Shown here piece after piece: positions 21,828 through 33,526 of a DNA stretch of 64,000 bases. The notes under the pieces were generated by a model. It did no database searches. It saw only the letters and a list, made by a program, of their open reading frames with translations, and was not told the DNA's origin. Positions within the stretch are counted from its first letter, which is position 1. Each line of letters opens with the position of its first letter. Origin of the DNA: Beverwykella pulmonaria (lineage: Eukaryota; Ascomycota; Dothideomycetes; Pleosporales; Melanommataceae); contig BCHH01000004.1 of assembly GCA_001599595.1 (NCBI GenBank), positions 131,905-195,904 on the forward strand. The letters are read 5' to 3'. Both the position numbers and the translations under genes were made by a program.

Positions 21828-22776
21828 CTTTGACGACAGTATATAAAAGTTGGATTGCTGTAGTTGCGGCCATGGTTTTCTCTAGGGTTAGTTTTCGCAT
21901 GGGATTTCCTTGGTTGAAGTTCCCTTGGTGTCCCGTAAGGGATGCATGGGTATCATCGGCACGGTCATGAAGTCTTGAGATTGCCCAGCATGCCGAGTCT
22001 TGTGGGCCGATTCATATCTGAAATCCCTGGATTTTTCACGACTCCTAATGATGCTAGCATGCTTCATTTCTATTTTGCTCTCTTAGATTTTCGTCATATC
22101 AGCCTAGCTCGTTCTCAAATGGATGTTTGTATTATTCTATTTACAGTTAGGCTGCCAAGCACCTCATCTACTTCAATTCTCTCAGCCTCATCACATCCAC
22201 ACATCCACCTCATGTGAGCTCATCTCATCAAGCCTCTCACGCGACGCTTGATCGACGATTTGAATCACCCACCCGCCGTCCCTTTTAGCATTGTTTTTTG
22301 TTTTTGTTTTTTAGATAGCATCTCCCAGCTTCGTCTCGGTCTCCGTTCAGGCGGATCAACACCTCACTGATTGATAGAGAAGCTCTACTATCTCTACTCT
22401 GATAGGCCTGTCTTGCTAAGCTCACGGCAAGCTTCAAGGCAAGCACAACGCTCACGGGGCCTATCACGAGCCTGAGTACGAGCCTGAGCCTATCTGTCAA
22501 TTACGTGAGGCGAGACGAGCTCTGGCCCCCAATACAAGCGTTCTATAACCAAACTACCTACTTCCTGCAGGCCGGAGTGATAAATAGATTCTCGCTTCCA
22601 AAGGAATATCGGGGAAAGTTTCGCGTCGCGTTTCAGGACTTCAATCCCTAACATGCGTGTGCCACGAGCGTTCCACGCCCCCAACGTTGCCAATGTCGCA
22701 ATCCCAAGTCGCGATATTGCACGAGCACCCAACGCCCCCAATATTTTCCCAATGCCCTTAATGTTTTCCTAATAAC
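21828..22776. other. Intergenic with transposon-like repeat DNA
   Basis: A T-rich run lies at 22288-22310. Around 22390-22480 several CTCACGGCAAGCTTCAAGGC-like direct repeats occur. Near 22675-22770 the imperfect motif CACCCAACGCCCCCAATG repeats and resembles 9680-9730. It is probably the 5' flank of the transposase relic that follows. Confidence 0.45.
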
Positions 22777-23689
22777 GTGTTCCACCACCGAGCGCATCAC
22801 CCCCGCACCAAAACGTACTGTGAGCGACAATACAATAAAATGCAACCACGACCACCCACTGTATCAACTCCAAATAAAACTAGAATCACTATTGCTATTA
22901 AAGCTACGAAATCCACCCCGCATTTATCAAAACAAGCTGCTGCGCGCGCCTACTTAGTTCCTCAAGCGACCCTAAGCTATCAGAGCAATGGACAAGCTTC
23001 ACGACGTGATTGCCAGCCCAACTGCAGGAATCTTACACCGCTAGAAGAGGAAACAATAGTAGAGCGCATACTTGACCTAGATTCAAGAGGGTTTCCACCG
23101 TCAAAGGGCCTGCTACAAGATATAGCCAACAGCCTGCGCAACCACTAAGGGCTACCGCTAGTTAGCATTAACTAGCTGGACCGTTTTATGTTTTGTTCTA
23201 TACTAGGTTAGGCCGCCAAGCTTTTCAGCAGAGTTCCAGAGTCGATCCCAGATGCCTCAGAGCCTCAACCATCAACTATCAGCAACCTCATCAAGCAATC
23301 AATTCAGCCCCAGATTGTACAATTCTGCGATACATTGTTTTGCACACCAACACAAAAACAAGATGCTAGTCCACACATCCTGCGGGGGCAGCCTAGCTAC
23401 AATTGCGAACAGCCAGATCGAACCTCTCTTGAAAACAGACGTCGCCGCCCTTAAGCTTAAAGTTGAAGCAGTAAAGCTCACTGTGGAGCTCAGAACAATT
23501 GCGCACAATGAAGAGATGCAGGCCCTCGCCCTTGCCGCAGCCAAGGCAGCTGCTACGGCTGTACCAACCGCCTTACCAGGCAGTAACGCCATAGACGAGT
23601 CTGGTGAGCAATTCTCCCCTCAAGTTCTCACTACTATCACACAGTTCCCAGGCTTACAAGCGCGGGATATCAACGCCATCCTAAGTTAG
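22777..23689 (+). pseudogene. pogo/Tc5-like transposase relic (HTH part)
   Basis: The first ORF contains PRPPTVSTPNK, SKQAAARAYLVPQATL and LTPLEEETIVERILDLDSRG, FPPSKGLLQDIANSL. That is the HTH-psq/CENP-B-type DNA-binding N-terminus of pogo/Fot-class fungal transposases. A stop at 23146 breaks it. A second reading frame from 23252 lacks the DDE catalytic core and may be the C-terminal coiled part of the same element. Dead copy. Confidence 0.7.
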
Positions 23690-23799
23690 AAATTTGACGC
23701 AATAAACCTCCCCTAACTCCGCCTTGGGGTAGGAGCTCCCGCGGAGGAACTCCGCCATACCACCCATCTTAATCTGTTGATGAGCCAGCTTGTTGTCAC

Positions 23800-24400
23800 A
23801 AGTGGAACTTGGAAGCCTTTGGCGAATCTTTGGGAAAGAAAGGAGCCATCAAGGCGCAGTATGGTTACTTTCTCCACGATGACCTCTCCGCCTTTGATGC
23901 TTCCTTCTTCTCCATGTCCAAGTCTGAATTAGAAAGAGCAGACCCNCAACAACGCAAGATTCTAGAAATTACCCGCGAGTGCTTGGAGTTAGAAAAGATT
24001 TTCTCTTCTTTTTTGATCTAGTGCGCTAACTTTGAAGTTAACAGAGAGCTGGGGAGACCAACTGGCGAGGACGACAAATCGGCTGCTTCGTCGGGACCTT
24101 CGGTGAAGACTGGCTACACCAGCAATCAGCCGACAAAACACAATTTACAGGAGCCTTCTCTGGGTCAAGCGATCTGCTGATCGCCAACCGTGTGTCGTAT
24201 GAGTTCGATTTCCGCGGCCCCTTAGAGGTGATCAAGACCGGATGCTCAGCATCCCTCATCGCGCTCCACAACGCTGTCCGGTCGATCCAAAACGGAGACT
24301 GCGAGGCTGCCGTCGTCGCCGGAACCAGTTTGATTATGGGCCCGTATCTGACTGCGACTATGTCACACCAGGGTATACTTTCACCCGAGGGTTCCTGCCC
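23800..24400 (+). pseudogene. Polyketide synthase ketosynthase-domain fragment
   Basis: Joined frames read GAIKAQYGYFLHDDLSAFDA, ADPQQRKILEITRECLE, then after a probable intron with CTAAC branch site (about 23990-24043) GETNWRGRQIGCFVGTFGED, DLLIANRVSYEFDFRGPLEV, IKTGCSASLIALHNAVRSIQ and GDCEAAVVAGTSLIMGP. This is the N-terminal half of a type I highly reducing ketosynthase with the active-site cysteine in GCSASL. It lacks the start of the domain and everything after LSPEGSC, where repeat A copy 2 begins. One undetermined base is at 23945. The intron donor is not consensus. It is a truncated relic. Confidence 0.82.
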
Positions 24401-24628
24401 TTGTGATTTTCCACATCACACACCTTTCCTCCACCTCAATACATCACACAGAAGACAGATCTTGATACTCTTTCCTCCGCTCTCCTGCTTAACATAGGTT
24501 GAGTGATCTGGCAGTTGCAGCGGTTCCCATCGCATGGAGCTCACATATCATCATTCGCTTCATTCTTCTTAGCGGACATAGAAGTGCCATCCAAGGACAT
24601 TCAAGCGTTAGTGTCTAAGGCTTGCCAG
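24396..24628 (+). repeat. Dispersed repeat A, copy 2
   Basis: It is the reverse complement of about 2305-2555 with few differences (for example ATCTTGATACTC, GCGGACATAGAAGTGCCATC). Its left edge abuts the ketosynthase fragment. At 24628 (GCCAGGTAA) it is interrupted by the element that follows. Confidence 0.75.
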
Positions 24629-25165
24629 GTAAGCCGACCGACCGACTGATGGGGGGACAGGGGGGTACCGTAACTAAGGGCTGCCGTAACGGCTTACTAC
24701 ATAATAGCTCCGTAACTGAAGGGTGTAGTTACTGGGGTAACTGGAGTCGAAAACCCCAAATTTTTGTCCATATCCTCAAATATCCCTCTAGCAGAGATGT
24801 GAGCTATAAGCTCGTTTAGGTCCCGCACCCAATATCCCACCCACGACGCGAGCAGGGGCTTGTTGGCGTAGTGTATATTGCCCCATTCCACTGGGAACTC
24901 AACGCCATTGTTCTGGTCCACTTTGCGGGGGAAGGCTTTCAAGAGCGACTCGGCTAAAGCCTTGAGCGTTGAGGGCGTCGGGCCCGACGAAACAATGGAG
25001 GAGGACATAGAGGGTGTCGGCGAGAGTATAGATTGCTCCTGATAATCATAGCTAATCACGGTAATCGCGACCCGCCAAATAAGGCTCTTGTAATCTCACT
25101 AACCTAGCTAACCATGGTTAACCACAGTAACCAGATGCTAATTTACATTTTGCCGATGTACTACC
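24629..25165 (-). mobile_element. Fragment of inverted-repeat element with ACATCGGCAAAATG terminus
   Basis: The reverse strand starts ACATCGGCAAAATG and matches 9343-9490 for about 140 bp. The other side resembles 12688-12760. In between, a reverse-strand reading frame (about 25008-24697 from its first ATG) encodes SSGPTPSTLKALAESLLKAF and VEWGNIHYANKPLLASWVGY. I do not recognise this protein; it may be an element-encoded protein. No complete copy is visible. Confidence 0.5.
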
Positions 25166-26654
25166 ATACTAAGCAACCAAGTTTTTGAATAGAAGGGAAT
25201 GTAGCCGGAAATACAACAAACCTTGCAAGTAAAATCCCTGGAGAAAATACCGCAAATAGATTGAAATATTGAGGAACTTTGTAGAATTTAATGATCAAAT
25301 CATTGTATCGAGTTTTCTTAGAAAGCGTCTCTTCTACCGGAGAGGTTTTAGAGACTGAATCCTTTGTGGATTTGGAGGTGCCTGTCCTTCCTCCACTAAT
25401 TTGGTGGACACGCCTCCAGGGAGTGCTAGGAGACTCCCCATATCAAGTGCAGTAGCAAAAGAACTAGAGAACGAGATAGTCGAAAAATACCAGCAAGCAC
25501 ACGGACTATCAACGTGGGAGCGAAGGAGTAATGACGACGAAGCGACTACCCTAGCTCCTATTGTTTTCTTGTCTACGCTATTATCTCTACCACTTTGCTG
25601 GCATGGACATCTGTAAGTATATGGGACCTTCAATTCAAGCCCTATTATAAGTTTGCCTTCTTTCTTTGATGCTTGATGCATGCTGTTGACGGAAACCAGC
25701 ACTAGTAAACCCCGTTGTCCAAAACGAGATCCAGAAATTTCATGCCGATGTTGTCATGATATTCTACCAAGAGCCGTCATAGTAGTACAAAAAAGCCTGG
25801 GAGAACCTGCTTGCGCGTGAGCACCCCTTCGGTTCTTGTGGGACTGCATGCCAACTGCGAAAGCCATGCACATGTCCGCAACCAAACACGAGCTAGAGAA
25901 GTCCAATGACAACCTGCGGAGCGTTTAGTGTTGGTGATGCCTGTTGAAGGAAGAAAGGGCTAAGGCCGATGGACCGAGGGAGACTATCTGGCAGCTCTGT
26001 ATATTACGAGTTGCATTGTCTAGTAAGCAAACACTGCTTTCTGCGCGGGCGCGCAACATATGCAAGCTGACAGTCATACGTCAGCGTCGCATCTACTGGC
26101 ATTTCTACCCTGAGTTTTATTTTGTGAATATGACCAGCGAGTTGATGGGGGAGGGGCGCGGACACGCGAGTAAATTTCTCTAAACCGCCGGAATCTTCAC
26201 GCATGGTACTTTCAGGGCACTTCATAAACGCTATCCGGCAATCCTTGGTGTGGCAACCAAAGAATAGCTCCAGCACGTAGCTTTTTAGATTAAAGATGTC
26301 CTGGGGTGCTAGGGGGGCGCAATGTGTTTTATTGCGGCGCGGGTGCGGCGTGCGACATGGTGTTCGAGGAATTGAAGATATTTTTTTCACCCAATGGTGG
26401 TCACCGGTTACGTTAAGACGTTAGTTGAAAGTCCAGACACCCCTGCCCAGGCGATGCTCCATCACTATCCGAATTTGACGTGCGTGATTGGCCACTGCCC
26501 CAGAATATATCGCCTTCCCAGAACAAGACCCAGGCACAAAGCCACTGCAACTGCTTTGTCTTACCTTCGCCGCAAACATCGATCTTCATCATTCTAGTAC
26601 GTCCTGAAGTATGCGCAACGGCTCCTTCGGGCCTTGACTTGCACCTTAACAACT
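25166..26654. other. Gene-free interval
   Basis: ORFs at 25401-25616 and 26004-26390 have no domain signature, and their starts do not join to plausible exons. The last 200 bp are probably the promoter of the acetyltransferase. Confidence 0.45.
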
Positions 26655-27439
26655 ATGCCTTTCGAGGTTTCCCTGGCCACCGACGATGACTTTGCGCGCT
26701 TCATTCCTCCACTGTTCGGCGTCATGGGTGCGGGTGGCTTTGTCGCTGCGCTGTGGCCCGATAACCAGACAGAGGAGGGGCAGAAACGTGCAATAGAGAG
26801 ATTCATGACTGAGAAGTAAGCTTCAAATCGCTATGGAAGCGATCACCACTGACTTCAGCGGCAGGGATGTCCGTCTAGGCGTCAGCTGGGTCAAAGTAGT
26901 AGACACCTCGACAACCGAAGCAGATGGAAAGCCAAAAATTGTGGGTATCGCGCAATGGACTATCTTTGAGCCTGGAAATAAGTACCCCGAAGTGCCAGAG
27001 CTTGCGCCGGACGGGACCTGGCCGAATGACCTAGATAAGGAATATGCTATCCAAATATGGGAGAGCTACATTCGACCCCGCCGAAAGATGCTCCAAGAAT
27101 CAACAGGGCCTGTAATGAGTAAGCAATGCTTATTAAATTCAGAGATCGTTTAGGATTACTAATAGACTGACCTAGACAGGTCTACAAATCCTCTGCATCT
27201 GGCCAGCGTATTGGAGACAAGGGGCGGGAGGTATGTTGGTGAAATGGGGATGCAATCTAGCCGATCAGATTAATGCAACTTGTGTGGTAGAGTCGTCAGG
27301 ATCCGGCCAACGACTTTATAAGAGATGGGGCTTTGAGCTGCAGGAGGACTTTGCATTGGAAGCTGATGAAAAGTTTAGTGATCGAAAGAACAAGGGTAGG
27401 GTACGTTTCATGGTGAGGCTTAATGCACGAAAACAGTGA
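26655..27439 (+). CDS. GNAT-family N-acetyltransferase
   Basis: There are three exons: 26655-26815, 26859-27118 and 27180-27439. The 43- and 61-bp GT-AG introns (TACTAAT branch in the second) give 226 residues without interruption. It starts MPFEVSLATDDDFARFIPPL, then SWVKVVDTSTTE, VGIAQWTIFEPG (beta-strand 4 region), and, across intron 2, LCIWPAYWRQGAGGMLVKWG. The Arg-Gln-Gly-Ala-Gly-Gly loop is the acetyl-CoA pyrophosphate site (Q/RxxGxG/A). It ends LYKRWGFELQEDF, typical of the GNAT fold. The acceptor substrate is unknown. It lies between transposon relics but appears intact. Confidence 0.85.
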
Positions 27440-28040
27440 ACTGCTTAGAAAGCCTAGAATACTAGGCCGGGTAGATCTCTGCAAAAGGGTTGATGAACGG
27501 TTTATATAATTATTAGTGAATAGGTGATATAAGAAATCATACAATTCCCCCTTTCAAGGGCATGCGTAGTGGTCAGAATATAAAGACAGCCCCTTCGGCT
27601 CTTTGTATCCTTCTAGTCTTATCTAGGAACATCTTTCTTTACTATCTGTCGTTTCAAGTATCAATACTTCTTCCACGAGCGGGAGCTTCCGAAGCGAATC
27701 CATTAGCAAGCTTCTCTATTGCCTCTAAGGACACTAATCGAGCCCTACCTAGTTATTATGTCGTGGAATTTCTAATACTGAAGTATCTTTTTTATTTTTT
27801 TATTTTATCCATTTGCCGTCTAGTACCAGCCCTAGCCGGAGCCATGCAGACAAACGCCAAGGAGAAACTTATTGTTGTGGGGTAAAGGTGTGATATGGAA
27901 ATCAGGAGCCACTTAGTGCCAATAGCATTTGATGTCTAGCCCTTCTATAAGGTTGTATAGATCCAACTGGGTACTGATTCAGGTGGGAACCACGTAGTCT
28001 ATAGAAAGTGGCCCTTAAAAATAATAAAGCAGCGTAGCCT
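27440..28040. other. Possible retroelement leader, no gene
   Basis: A TATATAA box (27500) and an ATAAAGACAGCCCCTTCGG segment (27578) look like an LTR promoter. The 107-codon ORF after it has two hydrophobic runs but no known domain. I cannot define LTR edges. Confidence 0.3.
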
Positions 28041-28690
28041 CTAGCTAGTAGCTGATACACACTCAATTATCGAGACCCATTTGCGATTCTCTGGAGACTT
28101 AACATAAGACTTCTTTTTTGATAATCTAGCAAGGACCCTCATGCTGGTACATACTCCCAGGGCACATCCTGTCTCATCCATGTTGTACACATCTTTCATA
28201 GGTATGTTAAGCCGCTGTCGAGTGGCCTCAAAGAGCTCTCGGGACGCGCGGACCTGCTCAGGTGTAGCTGCCTCGGCTCTTTGAGCCTCAATATTCTTAC
28301 CAAATACAGATGCAACGCCAGAGCTTGCCGACAGTATTATGATCGCCATTCATTCGTAGGATTCGATTGGCCATTTCTCGAGCTCTGGCGTGTGAGGGAG
28401 GACTGACGCGCGCGTCCTCTTCGAGTATCCATTGAAATAGGAATTCATCTTGTTCAGGGCTCAGCCGCTGCCGATGTTGATGAATGGTAATGCTATTCGT
28501 CACACCCTTCAATCGATCCTGAACGTGCTTCGAGGGATTCCATACGCCTTAGCAGCAACTCTCTGGCTCTTGTAAACGCCTGCATGGAAATCCCGGATAG
28601 CTGGCCAATCACAACTTCTTTAACATCCATAGTGAGGTGATAAATGGTGTTGAATTGATAGGAACATGTTTTGGTGGGGTGGCTAGAAAC
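28041..28690 (-). pseudogene. pogo/Tc5-like DDE transposase relic
   Basis: Reverse-strand pieces in several frames read in order QLSGISMQAFTRARELLLRR, GVTNSITIHQHRQRLSPEQD, EFLFQWILEEDARVSPPSHA, VASVFGKNIEAQRAEAATPE and PMKDVYNMDETGCALGVC. The HTH region followed by the first DDE aspartate motif (YNMDETG) identifies a Tc1/mariner-superfamily pogo-type transposase. Frameshifts occur near 28510 and 28340, and the copy ends before the second catalytic aspartate. It is on the same strand as, and just downstream of, the membrane-protein gene. Confidence 0.8.
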
Positions 28691-28769
28691 CATATGTGGC
28701 CAGAAACTATATAGCCAATCTTAACAGAAGAGAAATGTCCTTATAAACTATAAAGATATTTTATACTAT

Positions 28770-30282
28770 TTAATTGAGCTGACACTTTAGCACCCTATCC
28801 GATAACTGAGAGCTTAAGAATGAAAATAGCACCGAAAAAAAGGAAAGAAAAACAAGAGAAATGAAAGTGACTATCACATTAGGCCATAGCTTCCAGCTTA
28901 TTTCGTACCATTTTTGACTTCGCCACGCAGTACTATTATGAGTTGACAAGGCAAAATCAGCCGACATAAAATAGCCAAGAACGCTCATGAAGCAGATAAA
29001 ACAAAAAGTGAACAATATAAATTTGAACTGTGGTGTTGAAAAGAATATTTCATGAAGGGCCTCTTGAGCATTTGTGGTCGAGTTGCCGGTGTCGGTTTCC
29101 TGGGAGCTATCGGCCACATCGTGCTCCCCACTTATAGTTTCGCCGTTTTCTGAACCAAATTGCTGGAAATAGTAGGTTGTAACACTATATAATGGAGCGA
29201 GTAGAAGTAAAATAGGCAGAATCTGCCCAAAGTTCCACTTGTTCAGCTCTCTCGCGACGCAAGGAGGAAGGAGTTTGAATCGCGGGACAAAAAGCTGAAA
29301 AGAACTCCAAGCGAGGTTCACGCCAATGAGAAATTGAACAAAAGCCCACGATCCCAAAACTTCGGAAATAGCAAGAACGAGCATGTAGATTCCAATGATG
29401 GCCCGATGTTTAACTTTCTTGCTTAATATTCTGGAGGCTGCATCCGGACGCGTTCGTTCAAGAGCTTGTTTGAGGGAATGAAGCGGACACGGAATAAAAT
29501 GGTGGACAAATTTGGGGACTCTAGGGAACAACATTGCAGATTGCCAAACATGACTAATGATGAGTAGAGCATAAGCAAATACGCCCTGTGGCACGAGCCT
29601 TTTTCGCTCATGTGCAGCATCCCAGTGCTCCTCCACTTTTTCCGTGAGACCCCAACAGCTGTTAGCATCGAGGCAGAATCCTATGTCGTACACTGTGTGA
29701 TCGGCCCAATTGTATTCTGTCGTAGGATATATGGCGATGCACATCATAACCAGCAAGGCCAGCATATTGAACAATCTGAAAGCGCGAAGGCGAGGCCTCT
29801 CCCGGAAAAAAGTTCGGAGTATGCTTAATGTTGACAAGTGCATGTTGGTTCCCATCCAAGCGAGATATATAACTGTTTGAAAGTCGAAAACAGTATACTC
29901 TTTCATATGACCAAGAGCAGCCCCAAGAACACCCAAGGCGGTCACCATTTGTTGCTCACTCACGACTGAAACTCCTCTTTGGAAGTCTTTGACCAATCGG
30001 GGTGCGAATCCATGTTTGATGAATTTCTTTTCGAAGTTGCTCAAAAGGTCGGGGGGTACGCACCCCAGAATGTAGAAAATGATGCCGAGGAAGAAGGAAA
30101 TATATGCAGCCGCTGAGAAGGCTACGACAACCTAAGAAAAACCATTATTTCAGAATCTAACTTAAGAGTCTTAAAGCACTCACACCAATTCCACTGATGT
30201 CAGCATCTGGTATTGGGAACGTCTTATCAAAAGCGAAGAACGTGTTTCCAGTACATTTAATATCGGCTTCGCTTGGCATCAT
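28770..30282 (-). CDS. Fungal multi-pass membrane protein, function unknown
   Basis: There are two exons, 30282-30184 and 30131-28770 (52-bp GT-AG intron), giving 486 residues. The start gives MMPSEADIKCTGNTFFAFDK, followed by GVVVAFSAAAYISFFLGIIF. Later segments include FDFQTVIYLAWMGTNMHLST, LRAFRLFNMLALLVMMCIAI, GVFAYALLIISHVWQSAMLF, IGIYMLVLAISEVLGSWAFV, GQILPILLLLAPLYSVTTYY and WPNVIVTFISLVFLSFFSVL. I count about eight hydrophobic segments. The pattern is familiar from uncharacterised fungal integral membrane proteins. An extracytosolic loop carries several NxS/T sites (GNSTTN). No transport motif is recognisable. Confidence 0.8.
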
Positions 30283-30387
30283 GAGTGGAGAACGTGTCGA
30301 CAAGGTGCGATGATTTGTATACTGTGACCTCATCTTATCTTAGTGCTATCGGACATAAGTTCATTCATCAGATATACATTACAGCTT

Positions 30388-30726
30388 GTGATGACGAGCA
30401 GGTCTTCACTATCGTGGATGCCGAAGGCAAATGAAAGGATAAGTTGACTCTATTTCAAGTACACTAAGATAGAGAGAGAAGAGGTACTCAGGGAGAACGG
30501 TCCTATATACAGAAGGGTACGGTCCGGGCCGCGGCCGACCGAGCATGTCCGGAGAGAGTGGCATGGCGTAGCGTGCACACGCCGTCCGACGTGGTTGAGC
30601 CGAGCGTGCGCTACCGTCACATCTGATGCATGTTCCTTTGATGCGTGGTTGAGCTCATCGCCTGTTGCCCCTACCTCTGGTACGTGTTCATGTGATGTGT
30701 GGTCGAGCTGGCGAGCAGCCGTCACA
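30388..30726 (-). mobile_element. Solo LTR, long family, with 5-bp target duplication
   Basis: On the reverse strand it begins TGTGACGGCTGCTCGCC and ends GCTCGTCATCACA, so TG...CA. Both sides carry CAGCT (30383-30387 and 30727-30731). It is 339 bp long. It has a TATATAGG promoter box on the reverse strand. Related copies lie at 7531-7691, 10405-10435, 13888-14184 and, weakly, 32025-32105. Confidence 0.88.
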
Positions 30727-30787
30727 CAGCTACCCCGTCACCCTGCTAGATAAACCTTATCCATCCACGTATTGATTCTTGTCTATA

Positions 30788-31950
30788 GCACCGCATAATC
30801 TGATATAAATCAGTTTACCTAGGCTCAAGGGGGGAAGCTGGTCCACCAATTAGATGGCTGCTCGTGAGGCTGTTTATTTGGGGATATTTGTCTTGGCCAT
30901 AAAAAAAGCTTGGGTGCTTAAGGATGACCGTATACCCCTCTTTGTGTACGTAGCTGGGGTCGTAATGCGCCGTAGCAAAGTGCTACTTTGCGCGAATGCA
31001 CTACTAGCACGGGTTGAAGGTTTGGATGCATGGTGCAGGGAACAGGTTCTGGTTTCTCTGTCAGCTGCATGTTTCGTCATCACTCAACGCGGCATATATA
31101 TGGGGATCCGAACACGACGCCTATCAACCATCATCGAGACAGACCATGATCACACGAACATCAATCACGGAACAGACGACCCTCACCTCAACGAGATCAC
31201 GAACATTTTTCTTCTATCTTTCATGACAGTTCACACCTTCTTCTTTTATTTGGTTTGGTAGCTAGATACAACAAAATTGCAAACAGTCTACTGCCAAACC
31301 TCCACCTTGATTCTTCTCCCTCCTTTAGTGCATTGCTGCTTCGGACATCGCATGGCTGCGAGCCGACCTCCTACCCCCGTGTGATATTTCTTATCACGCA
31401 CCCTTTCCTCCACCGCAGTAAGTTCATCCTCCTCTCATATAATGCCTCGGGGCCGTTTTAGAGTAGATCATAACATCTGGGTTGATAACTCTCCTGCTAC
31501 AGCTTCTGTTCCTTCTCTAACTACCCTCTTGAGTGTAGCTAAAGTGTGGTCTAAGTGTCTCCTCTTTGTAAGAGAGAGCCCTACGCGTATTCTATATACA
31601 GCAAAGGCATCAGGGTAAGATGGTTGACGACAGATAATTTGATCGAGCTTGAACGCTTCAAAGCATTAACTGTTTGGGAAGTCTTTGGTGGCGACTACAG
31701 TGTGTCAGTGACAAGTATATCAGTAGAGACAGTAATAAACGGCCCCAGGAACTTACAGACAAGCTCACAGTCTCCTGTACCGGTAGTAGCCATGGTTAAC
31801 GCAAAACCACAGTTACACGCAGGTAGATGGATTGACGTTAATTCCCCGCGATTACAAGCATTAAACGGCCCCACGAGCAGCCATATAATTGGTGGACCAG
31901 CTTCCCCCTTTGAGTCTAGGTAAACTCACTTATACCAGATTATGCGGTAC
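30788..31950. mobile_element. 1.16-kb element with about 84-bp inverted termini, carrying repeat A
   Basis: 30788-30872 is the reverse complement of 31866-31950 with scattered mismatches, mostly transitions (both arms carry ACCGCATAATCTG, GGGGGAAGCTGGTCCACCAA and GGCTGCTCGTG). A copy of repeat A lies inside at 30975-31425. After it, a 58-codon ORF (31442) starts MPRGRFRVDHNIWVDNSPAT, and another at 31555 runs into the right arm; neither is recognised. I could not find a convincing target duplication. Confidence 0.65.
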
Positions 31951-32024
31951 ACTGTGGGTATGCGTAGTGGCGCACATTCAGCTCAAACACTATCACATTG
32001 GCAGCCGCACCATGGCCTAATCTT

Positions 32025-32105
32025 CAGGCATGCTCTATCAGCTCGCGCCTAGACCATGCCTCCCACTGTATACAGGATCGTTCCCCCTCCGTATGCCCTG
32101 CGTCT
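32025..32105 (+). repeat. Weak fragment of long LTR family
   Basis: GCATGCTC, TAGACCATGCC and CTGTATACAGGATCGTTCCC resemble the central part of the long LTR. It is strongly diverged. Confidence 0.4.
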
Positions 32106-32733
32106 TGCCTAACTACGATTCCAGCAGCATCTAGTGCCTGTAAACTCCTCTCCCAATTTTTAACTTCGCCATCATCCACGAATTTCTCGCCAACTAGTCT
32201 CGCCCTACCCACCATACCCTAACCGAAAACGTGCCCGCAGTCCATTCCCACTAGCACCACAACCCAGGCGCGTCAACCGCTACAGTCTACGCGCGCGAAT
32301 ACGAACTTTCGCTCGCCACGGAAGAAAAAATAGGACAAAACAATGGCCTCCAACAGTGCTAAGGTCCCTCCCTTGAGGCCCCTGCAAAACGGGCTTTGAC
32401 GCCATGGCTTGTAAATACCTCATCTCGCTGCATTATCAAGACAAAATGTACTAGAAAGAAGGCTTCCTTGCTCCTTGTGTCGAGGCCAGCTCTTCCTTTC
32501 TCTAATATAACAAATGATTAGGTCAATGTTCGTCGTACGTCCTGTAACTTAGTACTTCTTGTAGGACATACTCCTGTTTAGGTATCGCAAAGGCTAGCAT
32601 ATATAGCAGAGTAACGATGGGATAATAGGATCTTTTTGACTGCTCACTACAATTAATTGTCTGCGCTGCGATAAGTGGACCTGTGCAGTATTGCCTCCCA
32701 CATTGGTGTGTGCCCAGTGTGGACTTTCACGTT

Positions 32734-33518
32734 CAGAGTTGGCATCAAGTAAGCCAAGTAAGCTTCCTCTCGGAAGCTTACTTACTTGGTAAAACGCGTA
32801 GTTTGAAGCTTGATTGACTTACTTGATAGGCAAAATCAAGAAGCTTGCTTGATAGGCTTGCAAGCGCTTGTTGCACGTGATCTAATTACATGAAAAATTC
32901 CCTCCATGCCTCCAAATCCAGCTCTGTACGGACCTTTTGGCTGGCAATGGAGGCTTACAAAGGCCAGGGACGCGCTTCCAGTCAAGCCCTTGAAAATCGT
33001 CGGGGTCCTCCGGCCAAGAATCCTCCGTGGAGATGTTGAGGGTTGTGTTTACAGAGCCTGCGTCTGTAGCAGCGTCGTCGCAGGCTTCTATGGTCGCGTC
33101 GGCTGCGCCGTCACGTAACTCGGCATCCTGAGATGCAACTTTCTGGGAGAAAACGGTGGATAGGCTGCTGTTCATGCTGGCCGATTGTGGGCGTCTTTTT
33201 GCTGACTAATTGGCTGGCGCGGCCTTTCTAGCCAATAGGAGGGCTAGGATTTCTCAACACCAAAAAATTATCGTGAGAATTCTCACGATACCAAAATCGT
33301 TGTATCACGTTTTTGAACGATCTAGGGCATATCTGCAACTCCAAAATTTTTTATGAGTGTACCAAAGTATCCAGCTTTTATCAAGCTATCAAGTAAGCTT
33401 TCAATTGAAAGCTTGGTTGCTTGATAAAGTCAAAATCCAGAGCTTGATTGACTTGCTTGCTTACGTTATCAAGTAAACAAGTAAGTACTTGATAACGGCT
33501 TACTTGTTGACAACTCTG
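32734..33518 (-). mobile_element. hAT element, 785 bp, non-autonomous, with 8-bp target duplication
   Basis: The ends are CAGAGTTGGCATCAAGTAAG and the inverted equivalent CTTACTTGTTGACAACTCTG, with two mismatches in 22. TTCACGTT occurs on both sides (32726-32733 and 33519-33526), which is the 8-bp duplication of hAT elements. Subterminal regions hold many TCAAGTAAGC/CTTGATTGACTT motifs. The reverse-strand ORF 33175-32882 starts MNSSLSTVFSQKVASQ and ends with KRSVQSWIWRHGGNF, the start of a BED-finger hAT transposase. The rest of the transposase is deleted. Confidence 0.9.
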
Positions 33519-33526
33519 TTCACGTT

